A stretch of DNA of 27,246 nt from SLJM01 sp964415785 (GTDB taxonomy: Bacteria > Myxococcota_A > Bradymonadia > Bradymonadales > Bradymonadaceae): the NCBI GenBank assembly GCA_964415785.1, contig CAYQBU010000035.1, forward strand, positions 1 through 27,246, read 5' to 3'. The position numbers were made by a program, and so were the translations under genes. The stretch's first letter is position 1; every line of letters begins with the position of its first letter. Shown piece after piece: positions 15,445-24,430 of this stretch. The notes beneath the pieces are model-generated. The model ran no database searches and was not told the origin of the DNA. It saw only the letters and a program-made list of their open reading frames with translations.

Positions 15445-15524
15445 CGTTGCACTCCCTTATGGCCCGCATTCAAGTTTCCAACGGTTGATTCAAAGATCGC
15501 CGCTAGCGTAGCACAGAGATGGTT

Positions 15525-17143
15525 TCAAATCGATTCATCCAACGCCTCGAGATCCTGGGGACAAATCGCCTCACCGTCTTTTAACCGCCCACCTACCCAG
15601 TCAAAGACCGCCTCGTCCTTGGCCTTCTTGGCGTCGCTTCGCCGCTTCAATTGCCCCAACATCAACCCCATGCGCCGATTGTCCTTCAGGCCTTCTCGAT
15701 GACGCTCCAGAAACGCCCAATAAAGAAAACGCAGCGGACAGTCAGACCCTGGGTCAAAGGCACACCCGCCACAATAATCACTCATCTTATTGATATAATT
15801 TGATCCACTGACGTAGGGCTTGGTGGTCATCAAATCGCCCACGGCATAGGCCCCCATCGCCAGCACGTTGGGCTCCACCACCCAGTCGTAGGCGTCGACG
15901 TACATCGTCCAAAACCAGCGGTTCAGCGCTTCTGGATCGCTGTCGAGAAGTACGGCGATATTGCTGAGCACCATCAGCCTGGTGATATGATGACTATACC
16001 CCTCTTGGAGCACCGAACTCACCACCTCGTCGAGGCAACGAAGGCCCGATGTTTCGCCCCAATAAGCGGGCGGCAGTGGGTTGTCCGCCCCCAGATAGGA
16101 TTGCCCTCGCTCGTCGTCGGATCGCGCCCACGCTTCGTATCCGTCGGGGAGATCGCGAAACCCATCGGTGGCTCGATGAATGTGGCGAACGAACTCGCGC
16201 CACCCCAACACCTGGCGGATAAACCCCTCCTTGCTATTGAGAGGGATCTCCATGGCCTCCACATCGGCAACCACCTCCGAGGGCAGCAAGCGGTGAAGGT
16301 TGAGAAGCCCCGATATACGGGTGTGAAACAGGGTTCTGCTGTGGCGCGACATGGCGTCTTCGTAGGCCCCAAAATGCTCCATGCACGATCGCTTCGCCCA
16401 CGTCCAGAGCGCCTCGGCGTCCTCGGCGGTCGCCGGGAGCGCTCCCTTATCGATGTGGCCAGGATGATCGGCGAAATCCCGCTCCACCAGCTCAATGACC
16501 TCGCGTGTGATTTCATCAGGCTCAAAGCGGGGCAAGGCCGCCGCCTCTGGCTCGCCGGGCCAAAACTCACGATTGTCGCCATCGAAGCTATAGCGCCCGC
16601 CCACAGGACGACCCTCCTCCATGAGGATGCCCGTTCGCCGACGCACCGCCTGGTAGAAGCGATCCATCCGATAGGGTGGGCCCTTTTGTTGACTGTCTGA
16701 AAACTCTTCGGCGCTCGTCAACCACCCCTCATGGCGCACGATCTCAAGCCACCCCTCCTGCTGTCCGATGGCGACACTTTGTCTGAGCTCGCGCTCCGCC
16801 GGCTCCTGAACCAACAGACCTCCTCGACGTCGGGCGACCTTTGCCCAGATCGATCCATAGTCCTTGTCTGTAAACCGGTAATCCACCGCCACCCCCCGCC
16901 GGGCCTGCTCCAGTGCGAAGTGGCGCTGATTGGCCAGAAGTAATGCTAACTTCTGCTTATGGTAGGGCCGACGACGTCCCTTGTCCGTCGATTCCACCAG
17001 CACGATCCCCATATCTCGGGGCTTATGAACTGACAGTGGTCCAATGCGATCACTAAGCTGGTCGTAGGGCACCACCACCCAGAGACGGTCGCTGTCCTGA
17101 TCGAATGGTGCGTTCAACTCCTCCAGGCGCTCCCGAAATACCT

Positions 17144-17147
<4 letters not shown>
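15525..17147 (-). CDS. Iron-sulfur bacterial (6-4) photolyase / cryptochrome (PhrB/FeS-BCP type)
   Basis: A flavoprotein expected to repair UV (6-4) photoproducts or sense light. The 540-residue length fits the deoxyribodipyrimidine photolyase-related family. Four cysteines that would hold a [4Fe-4S] cluster are C371, C459, C462 and C470; the 88-residue and 3-residue spacings equal those I recall for Agrobacterium PhrB. The active-site His pair is H386-H387 in SHHITR. Between C462 and C470 there are only 7 residues (CAFDPGSDC), about five fewer than in PhrB. The N-terminus (about 20-150) is the antenna-binding alpha/beta domain. Its start overlaps the stop of the upstream histidine-kinase-like gene by 4 bases (17144-17147), so the two are coupled. 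Confidence 0.9.
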
Positions 17148-18154
<1,007 letters not shown>

Positions 18155-18267
18155 GGTCTACCTATCTGTCAATTTAGCGCTACCGATGAACAAAACCGCC
18201 GTTATCGAGAAAGCGATCGTCGGTTCGACTCTATTTCTCTGACGCCGATGTGACAATGGACGTTCGC

Positions 18268-21200
18268 TTACACCAGCGATTGCATCGCCGCCTCCACCCT
18301 CTCGATCTCGTCCTCATCGCCAATGGCCATCCACTGGCGGCGCGCCTTCTCCCAGGCGTTGTAGGCCCGCTCCAATTGCCCCCCCTGCTCCGCCCGACGG
18401 GCGCCCCGTTCAAAGGTCAGGGCCACCTCTTCTTCCACAATGGCATTATCGCGCAGATATGCTGCACTTAATGCCATGCTCTCATCCCATCGTTCCCAAT
18501 CGCCGTCGGCCCCATGACAGGGTAGCAACGTGGCATAACAGATGCCCAAGAATCCCCCTCGCTCCGAGGCCTCCAACTCCTCGATCAACTCTTCAACAAC
18601 CGCCCTTGCCTCGTCGGTCTCACCGCGATCGATGAGGGTGCAGGCCAGGTTTAGGCTCACCCCCACATCGGTGCTTCCGACCTCCTTGATCGACTTGAAG
18701 CCCCGTCGCAGCATCCGTTCCGAAGCCTCCAAATCGCCCATGCGCCGATAAACCTTGCCCAGATTGCCAAGGGTGAGCGCCATCGCATAGCGGTCGCCCA
18801 TGGTTTCGTAGAGTTGAAGGGCCTGGTTGAGCAATGCCAACCCCTTTTCGCGCTGGTTCATATCGCAATAGCTGACCCCAAGGCTCAGCAAGCAACGCGC
18901 ACGTCCCGGATCATCACCCAATTCTTCAAAGAGCTCGAGGGCGCGTCCCGAATACTTGATCTCTTCGTCGGGGGTGCCGCCGGTCCAGGCGATATTGATG
19001 CTCCACAGGTAAAGCGCCAGGGCCTGGTGGAGAGCATCGTCGACGGCCTCGAAGACCTCCACGATCTCGCGGCACAAGGCCGCGCTCTCTTCGGGGTGTC
19101 CCTCGTGATGCAGAAACCAGGCGCGGTGAAAATCGACGCGCGCCACCATCGCTCGATCGTTTTCACGCCTGGCAATTCGTCGGCATTTTTCGATCCAAGG
19201 GCGCGCCCGGTGGAGTTCGCCACGGCGCCCATAGGCCTTGATAGAGATCACCCAGGCACGGACGCGACGCAAATCCTCCGGGCCGGCTCCCATTTGATCC
19301 AGGCAGTGTTGGTAGGCATTGACGCGGCGGCCCAGGCGCTCCCACCGACTGGTGTCGCAGGCATATTGCGCCGCCTTCAGCAGCGGCTGGAGGGCCTCGT
19401 CATAAGCCTGCGCCTCCATGTAGTGATAAGCGATCCGCCCCACGGCTTCGTGGCGATGGATCCCATGGTACTCGCTCAAAGCTCGCGCACACCGCCGGTG
19501 ATGATCCCGAAGCCTTCCACCACGTTGTGCGCGCTCCAAGACTACTTCCCGCAGCCGACCGTGGCCAAAGCGCCACCCCTTTTCCCGTCGTCTCAACACC
19601 TTGGTTCGAACCAGGTAATGCAGTGCCGCCTCCGTCCCCTGCCACCCGGAGTCCATGCAGACCGCCGACCATTCGTCGGCATTAAACTCCATGCCCAGCA
19701 CCGCCGCCACCTCAATGGCCTCCACATCGATGGCCTGCGCTTCCAATTCGTCGAGCACTCGCGTCAGTCGCTCCTGTAGAACTCCTTGACTCGTCTCCGG
19801 CACCTCCTGGGGCTCATCTGACACCAGCACGAACCCCCCTGGTCGTCCCTCTAACTTGTCCTCATCGATCCAGTGCCCCACCAACTCCACGGCAAATTGC
19901 GGACTCCCCTCCGTCAGCTCCACCACTTGTTCCGTCAACTCCGGGGCCAGCCCCAGGAGTTGACGCACCAGCTGACGATGCTCCTCTCGCTTCATGGGGC
20001 CGACGTCGATGGCCTCCGCCAATCCCGCTGATACGATGGATGCGATCGCCGCCTTGGCCTCCCCCACAGGATCGCTGTCTATTTGCTCCGTCATCACCAC
20101 CAGAAGCCCGGCGGGCACCGCCTCGTCCTCCAATAATAGCTCCACCAGGCGCAGGGTCTCGCCTCCCCACTGGATATCGTCGAGCAGCAGTACCATCGGT
20201 CGGTGACGACCGAGAGCGCTGAGCGCATTGCCCATGGCTCGCAACATCTGATCGATGGTCATGACCGTGGTCATGCTTCCACCGGTCGGCGGGCGATGAA
20301 TATCGGCGGCGAATGCCTGCGCTAAAGCATGGCAATCATAATTGGATATCCCTTCCAGCGTCCCCTGGTCGCGCAACTGATGAAGCCGCTCCAATAACTC
20401 CTCGTGGCCCAGACCGGTCAATCCCAGCGCTTGACCAAAGAGGCTGCTCAGCGCCGCCGCGCCGCTGACGTTGGGCTCATGGGTCGCCGCCATGACGAAA
20501 AGTCCGGCCTCCTCATGAGCTCGCTTGACGAGCCACTGCCCCAGCCGGGTCACCCCAACGCCCCGTTGGCCACGAAGAACCACCCCCAGGTGAGCTTGTT
20601 CGTCGGTCAACCTCTGGAGTCGCTGCCAGAGTTGGTCTCGTATATCCTGGCGCCCCACCAGTGGGAGCTGCCGAACCTCAAACAGCCCCAAACCAACGCC
20701 GGGCAACCGCTTGAATTTGACCGCCCTCGCCCCTTCGCGCCAATCCCGATTCAACGACGAACCTCGCGGCTGATCCGGCGGCGCCAGCCCATCTTCTTGC
20801 CATGTGGTGGCTCCCAGGGTGATGAATTCTTCGGTCCCCGCCCCACCGATCGCCTCGGTACCCCGCGATATCGCGGCATCGAAAACCATCGCCTCCAGAT
20901 CGGCCAACGCATCGGCGGCACACCGATAGCGATCGTCGATCGACTTGGCCATCAAGCGTCGAAGCCAGGGCCCAAAATTGGCGGGCACGGGCATTTGCGG
21001 CGACAGGGAAGCCGGTGGCCGCGAGCGCTGGGCCTCCAGCACCGCTTGAGGCGTCATCCCCGCAAAGGGAGCTTGACCGCCGACAAGCCAGTAGACCAAA
21101 CATCCCAGCGAATAGAGATCGGTCCACGGGCCCTGGTCGCGCCATCTTCCCTCGATTTGCTCGGGGGCCATAAATTGCGGCGTACCCAGCAGCTCGGAGG

Positions 21201-21738
21201 CCGCATCATCTGTCGGCCGACGATCATCGAAGGCGTCGGCAAGCCCGAAATCACTGAGCCGGGTCTGGAGACCGTATCCGTCGGCCATCCACAGAATATT
21301 TTCGGGCTTGAGATCTCGATGAATGACTCCCTGGGCATGGGCGTGGGCCAGGGCCTTGAGAACCTGGGCGAGAATCTCCTTTTGCTCCGTCCACGTCAGG
21401 GCCTGATCCTGGAGGTCTATCAGGGTTCCCTCGGCCAACTCCATGACCATGTACAGGCCACCCCGCTCGAAGGGGCGACCCAATCGGGTGCAGACCTCAT
21501 CAGTGAGGCGCCCCGCATCGTAAACCTGGACGATCCCGGGATGGTTCAATTGGGCGACGGCCCGGATTTCATCGACCATTCGCTCCCGCCACAGCGCTCC
21601 ATCGCTCTCCGGCACCCCCATCACCTTAATGGCCACGGGGTGCTCGTTGTCCACGTGATGCCCTCTCCACACCTCCGCCATTCCCCCGCGGCCTATACGC
21701 TGCTCGAGCCGAAAACGACCCAATCTCACTGGTTCCAT
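18268..21738 (-). CDS. Ser/Thr protein kinase with AAA-like ATPase and TPR-type repeat region
   Basis: A 1156-residue multi-domain signalling protein. The kinase (about 8-285) is complete: GRGGMAEV (16-23), K38, HRDLKPEN (140-147), DFG (163-165), APE (191-193). An ATPase-like region follows (about 355-650) starting LVGRQDIRDQL; its P-loop position reads GQRGVGVT (390-397), with Val396 in place of the essential Lys, while the Walker B LLLDDIQW (517-524) is kept. The C-terminus (about 770-1156) holds helical repeats typical of TPR scaffolds. Architecture recalls PknK/MalT-type kinases common in myxobacteria. The start ATG has GGAGG five bases upstream (21744-21748); an upstream GTG at 21792 is less likely. 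Ligand and substrates are unknown. Confidence 0.92.
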   Translation of the reverse strand: MEPVRLGRFRLEQRIGRGGMAEVWRGHHVDNEHPVAIKVMGVPESDGALWRERMVDEIRAVAQLNHPGIVQVYDAGRLTDEVCTRLGRPFERGGLYMVMELAEGTLIDLQDQALTWTEQKEILAQVLKALAHAHAQGVIHRDLKPENILWMADGYGLQTRLSDFGLADAFDDRRPTDDAASELLGTPQFMAPEQIEGRWRDQGPWTDLYSLGCLVYWLVGGQAPFAGMTPQAVLEAQRSRPPASLSPQMPVPANFGPWLRRLMAKSIDDRYRCAADALADLEAMVFDAAISRGTEAIGGAGTEEFITLGATTWQEDGLAPPDQPRGSSLNRDWREGARAVKFKRLPGVGLGLFEVRQLPLVGRQDIRDQLWQRLQRLTDEQAHLGVVLRGQRGVGVTRLGQWLVKRAHEEAGLFVMAATHEPNVSGAAALSSLFGQALGLTGLGHEELLERLHQLRDQGTLEGISNYDCHALAQAFAADIHRPPTGGSMTTVMTIDQMLRAMGNALSALGRHRPMVLLLDDIQWGGETLRLVELLLEDEAVPAGLLVVMTEQIDSDPVGEAKAAIASIVSAGLAEAIDVGPMKREEHRQLVRQLLGLAPELTEQVVELTEGSPQFAVELVGHWIDEDKLEGRPGGFVLVSDEPQEVPETSQGVLQERLTRVLDELEAQAIDVEAIEVAAVLGMEFNADEWSAVCMDSGWQGTEAALHYLVRTKVLRRREKGWRFGHGRLREVVLERAQRGGRLRDHHRRCARALSEYHGIHRHEAVGRIAYHYMEAQAYDEALQPLLKAAQYACDTSRWERLGRRVNAYQHCLDQMGAGPEDLRRVRAWVISIKAYGRRGELHRARPWIEKCRRIARRENDRAMVARVDFHRAWFLHHEGHPEESAALCREIVEVFEAVDDALHQALALYLWSINIAWTGGTPDEEIKYSGRALELFEELGDDPGRARCLLSLGVSYCDMNQREKGLALLNQALQLYETMGDRYAMALTLGNLGKVYRRMGDLEASERMLRRGFKSIKEVGSTDVGVSLNLACTLIDRGETDEARAVVEELIEELEASERGGFLGICYATLLPCHGADGDWERWDESMALSAAYLRDNAIVEEEVALTFERGARRAEQGGQLERAYNAWEKARRQWMAIGDEDEIERVEAAMQSLV

Positions 21739-21743
21739 CACTA

Positions 21744-21748
21744 CCTCC
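21744..21748 (-). promoter_or_regulatory. Shine-Dalgarno deciding the kinase start
   Basis: GGAGG on the minus strand lies five bases from the ATG at 21738. It favours MEPVRLGRFRLE as the N-terminus over the 18-residue longer version from the GTG at 21792. Confidence 0.7.
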
Positions 21749-21770
21749 CTGCCATGAGCTCGGCCTCGGA

Positions 21771-21794
21771 GTGTGTCGACCATCACCGACACAC
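21771..21794. promoter_or_regulatory. Inverted repeat between the divergent kinase and lipoprotein genes
   Basis: GTGTGTCG and CGACACAC form a perfect 8-base inverted repeat around an 8-base spacer. It sits 33 bases upstream of the kinase start and 83 bases before the lipoprotein start. It could be an operator for the divergent pair or an RNA hairpin in a leader. No matching copy was seen elsewhere in the window. Confidence 0.4.
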
Positions 21795-21877
21795 CGGCGG
21801 CTCTGCACCTCGGCCTTACTTCATGTTACTATTGGCTCGAATTTCTTAATTCCAGCCTTCCCACTGAGAGCCTTATC

Positions 21878-24139
21878 ATGCGACGTGAGATTACCACAGT
21901 CTGTCTCGCCCTCTGCCTGGCATTGGTCGGATGCAGCGACGACGAACTCGACCGCCTCAGCGCTCCGGATAACGAAGACACCTATGGGCTTGCCGGCGGA
22001 TGCTTTCACATCGACGCCGCCACCCCATCGGACACCGTGGGCGCCTTTCTAAACGCCACCGATGATGGGGAACGCTTCCAATTCGCCATCGACCCCGATG
22101 ATAAGGACGAGGCGACGCCGTTCTACGCCAAAGCCACCGACCTCGGCGTCTTTTTGCTTTACGACGACGAGCAAAACTACCTGGTGGCCGACGACGACGG
22201 CTTTTGGCGAATGGCCGAGATCCTCAGTGATATCTTCGTGCTCGACGACGACTTTCTGCCCGGCGTCCAATGGGAGATCGAGGCTTCTCCCATCGAACCC
22301 CAGCGCCTGCAACTTCGCCACAAGGCCACCGGCCAGTACCTTTCCTCGTCGGGCCTCGTCGACGATGCCCAGCGGGCAGCCACCGTCAGCTTTCACGACG
22401 CTGAGGGATGCGCCGACTATCCCGAATTGACCCTCGATGCCGAAGGTGAGATCGAAAAGACGACCTTCGACGATGGCGATCTCTTCGGCTACGTGGAGAC
22501 CCATAGCCACCTGTTAACCAATTTTGGATTCGGCGGCGCCGGCATGTTCCATGGCTCTCCCTTCCACCCCTTTGGCGTTGAACACGCCCTTCCCTCCTGC
22601 GAGCTCTTTCACGGCGAGGATGGACGCCAGGACCTCTTTGGTTTCGGCTTCGATGAGGGAAGCGACATCCCCGAAGAGGAGCTGCTTCTGGCCCTCAATA
22701 ACGCCGAAACACCGGAGTTTAACCACCACACCGAGGGCTATCCCGAATTTACCGACTGGCCCAGCGCTCACGACAGCTCCACCCACCAGACCCAGTACTA
22801 CAAATGGATCGAGCGGGCCCACCGAAGTGGACTGCGACTCATGGTTCAACACGGCACCAGCAACCAGATGATCTGTGAGCTGTTGGAAGGTGTCGATGCC
22901 CAGCCGACGCGTTATTCCTGCGACGACATGGTCGCCATCGATCGCCAACTCGAGGAAGTGCGCCGCATGGAGCGCTATATCGACGCCCAGCACGGTGGCC
23001 CCGGCGAGGGGTGGTTTCGCATCGTCGATAGCCCCGAAGATGCTCGAGCGGTCATCGCCGATGGCGACCTGGCCATCATCCTCGGCATCGAGGTCTCCAA
23101 TCTCTTTGAATGCCGGCTCGTCCCCGCCGAAGGCGAAGACATGTGCGACGAGGACGACGTCATCGACAACCTCGACCACTACTACGACCTCGGCGTTCGC
23201 GCCATCTTTCCCAACCACAAATACGACAACGCCTTCTCCGCCGGCGATGGCCACCGCGAGATCATCGAACTCGGCAATTTCATTCAGACCGGGCACTGGT
23301 CCAACTTCACCACCGATTGCCCCGACCTTCCCACGGCCTTCGACTCTGGCGACGTCGCCCTCGGCGGGCTCAATGAGCCTCGCGACGATTATTTCGCTCC
23401 GCCCCCCCATGATATGAGCGGGTTTGCCGCCGATCCCGTGGGCACCATCTGGGACTTCGCCGGCTACTTCTTTGAGGCCCCACTGGAGGGCGACTATTGC
23501 CAGAACCACGGCCTGACCGACCTGGGCGAATTTCTCATCGAGTCCATGATGGACCGCGGCATGATCCTCGAAATCGACCATCTCCCGCGCCGTAGCTATG
23601 AACGAGCCTTCGAGATGATCGAGGAGCACGACTATCCGGCCACAGGCACCCACGGCAATAACAACCGGGGCAAACTCTACGAGTTGGGCGGCGTCTCCAA
23701 ATTTAATTTTGGTCGCTGCAACGACCCCGATCGCCCCGGCAGTCGCCTCGACGGCCTCAACGAGCGCCTCACCCTTATCGAGGACGCCGGAGCCTATCCC
23801 GCCGAGGGCTTCGGCTTTGACCTCAACGGCTTCGCCGGCGCCCCGGGGCCCCGCTTTGGCGACAACGCCGTCTGCGGCGACGACCAGAACAACCCCATCG
23901 AATACCCCTTTGAGTCCTACGCCGGCGACGTCACCTTTCAACAACCCCAGGCCGGCGAGCGCACCATCGACTTCAACACCGAGGGCATGGCCCACCTCGG
24001 ACTCGTCGCCGAACTCATCGAGGATGTGCGAAATGACGGCGCCAGCGACGAAGACCTGGAACCTGTCTTTCGCTCCGCCGAGGGCTACCTTCGCATGTGG
24101 GAGCGCTCCATCGAGCGCGGCGAAGCCCTCAGTTTTTGA
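21878..24139 (+). CDS. Secreted lipoprotein with M19 dipeptidase-like hydrolase region
   Basis: The 753-residue product begins with a lipoprotein signal peptide ending in the lipobox LVGC (C19), followed by SDD. Residues about 60-175 look like a beta-trefoil-type module (RLQLRHKATGQYLSSS). From about 205 onward the layout recalls metal-dependent TIM-barrel hydrolases of the membrane dipeptidase (M19) type: THSHL with H209 and H211, MILEIDHLPRRSYERAF, GTHGNNN and FGFDLNGFAG. Large Asp/Glu-rich insertions distinguish it from simple dipeptidases. The signal peptide fixes the start at 21878; upstream in-frame codons are discarded. It probably acts in the periplasm or at the cell surface. Substrate unknown; the catalytic assignment is by motif resemblance only. 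Confidence 0.75.
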   Translation: MRREITTVCLALCLALVGCSDDELDRLSAPDNEDTYGLAGGCFHIDAATPSDTVGAFLNATDDGERFQFAIDPDDKDEATPFYAKATDLGVFLLYDDEQNYLVADDDGFWRMAEILSDIFVLDDDFLPGVQWEIEASPIEPQRLQLRHKATGQYLSSSGLVDDAQRAATVSFHDAEGCADYPELTLDAEGEIEKTTFDDGDLFGYVETHSHLLTNFGFGGAGMFHGSPFHPFGVEHALPSCELFHGEDGRQDLFGFGFDEGSDIPEEELLLALNNAETPEFNHHTEGYPEFTDWPSAHDSSTHQTQYYKWIERAHRSGLRLMVQHGTSNQMICELLEGVDAQPTRYSCDDMVAIDRQLEEVRRMERYIDAQHGGPGEGWFRIVDSPEDARAVIADGDLAIILGIEVSNLFECRLVPAEGEDMCDEDDVIDNLDHYYDLGVRAIFPNHKYDNAFSAGDGHREIIELGNFIQTGHWSNFTTDCPDLPTAFDSGDVALGGLNEPRDDYFAPPPHDMSGFAADPVGTIWDFAGYFFEAPLEGDYCQNHGLTDLGEFLIESMMDRGMILEIDHLPRRSYERAFEMIEEHDYPATGTHGNNNRGKLYELGGVSKFNFGRCNDPDRPGSRLDGLNERLTLIEDAGAYPAEGFGFDLNGFAGAPGPRFGDNAVCGDDQNNPIEYPFESYAGDVTFQQPQAGERTIDFNTEGMAHLGLVAELIEDVRNDGASDEDLEPVFRSAEGYLRMWERSIERGEALSF

Positions 24140-24153
24140 AGTCCAACGATCCC

Positions 24154-24195
24154 GGTGGGCGAGTCCTCCACACCCCGGAGCAGCTCTCGCCCACC
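24154..24195 (+). terminator. Long hairpin downstream of the M19-like lipoprotein gene
   Basis: GGTGGGCGAG (24154-24163) pairs perfectly with CTCGCCCACC (24186-24195); inside the loop CTCC (24166-24169) can pair with GGAG (24177-24180). It starts 15 bases after the stop codon. Only ATTTT follows, so termination may be partial or the structure may protect the RNA end. Confidence 0.5.
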
Positions 24196-24304
24196 CCCTC
24201 AGATTTTCCCGACCGATCGTCAAAAATTCACTCCATCGCTACCTCCACTGCATTCCACCAATTTTGCCCAAAAACCATGGATCACCGCACCAACAGCGCA
24301 TCAT

Positions 24305-24324
24305 GTCGCACCCAGGGTGCAACA
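24305..24324 (-). repeat. Dispersed 20-base near-palindrome, copy 3 (intergenic, inverted)
   Basis: Reverse complement of the 20 bases at 6801-6820 and 8375-8394; 24304 extends the identity with copy 1 to 21 bases. It lies 22 bases before the sigma-54-type promoter, roughly at -49 to -69 from the predicted transcription start. Confidence 0.85.
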
Positions 24325-24345
24325 TCTGACCCCTCATTTTCAGCA

Positions 24346-24362
24346 CTGGCACGCCGTTTGCT
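24346..24362 (+). promoter_or_regulatory. Near-consensus sigma-54 (RpoN) promoter
   Basis: CTGGCACGCCGTTTGCT matches the consensus YTGGCACG-N4-TTGCW at every conserved position, with GG (24348-24349) and GC (24360-24361) exactly 10 bases apart. Transcription should start near 24373, about 58 bases before the beta-propeller lipoprotein ATG. Such promoters need an enhancer-binding activator; none is encoded in this window. Confidence 0.7.
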
Positions 24363-24430
24363 TATGTATTTGGGTGCTGTGACATCCATTGGAATTTTTT
24401 CTGCGCTTCTCAACCTCGGAGACTGATATC

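Larger units (their letters stand above)
24140..24430. other. Intergenic region between the two lipoprotein genes
   Basis: This 291-base gap holds no convincing gene. It contains, in order, a 10-base-pair hairpin just after the upstream stop, one copy of the 20-base near-palindrome and a sigma-54-type promoter. A GGAG lies about 9 bases before the downstream ATG. Confidence 0.7.

Noticed and set aside
15745..15760. GACCCTGGGTC dyad in the photolyase gene as a fourth copy of the dispersed palindrome
   Set aside because: It shares only the ACCCTGGGT core and encodes the cluster-loop residues FDPGSD; outer bases differ from the 20-base repeat.
20404..21849. 481-residue plus-strand open frame over the kinase gene
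   Set aside because: Antisense of the kinase domain; no signal peptide or domain.
22514..24223. 569-residue minus-strand open frame opposite the M19-like lipoprotein
   Set aside because: Valine/Ala/Gly-rich complement of an Asp-rich gene; such frames arise from the GAC/GCC codon bias on the real strand.
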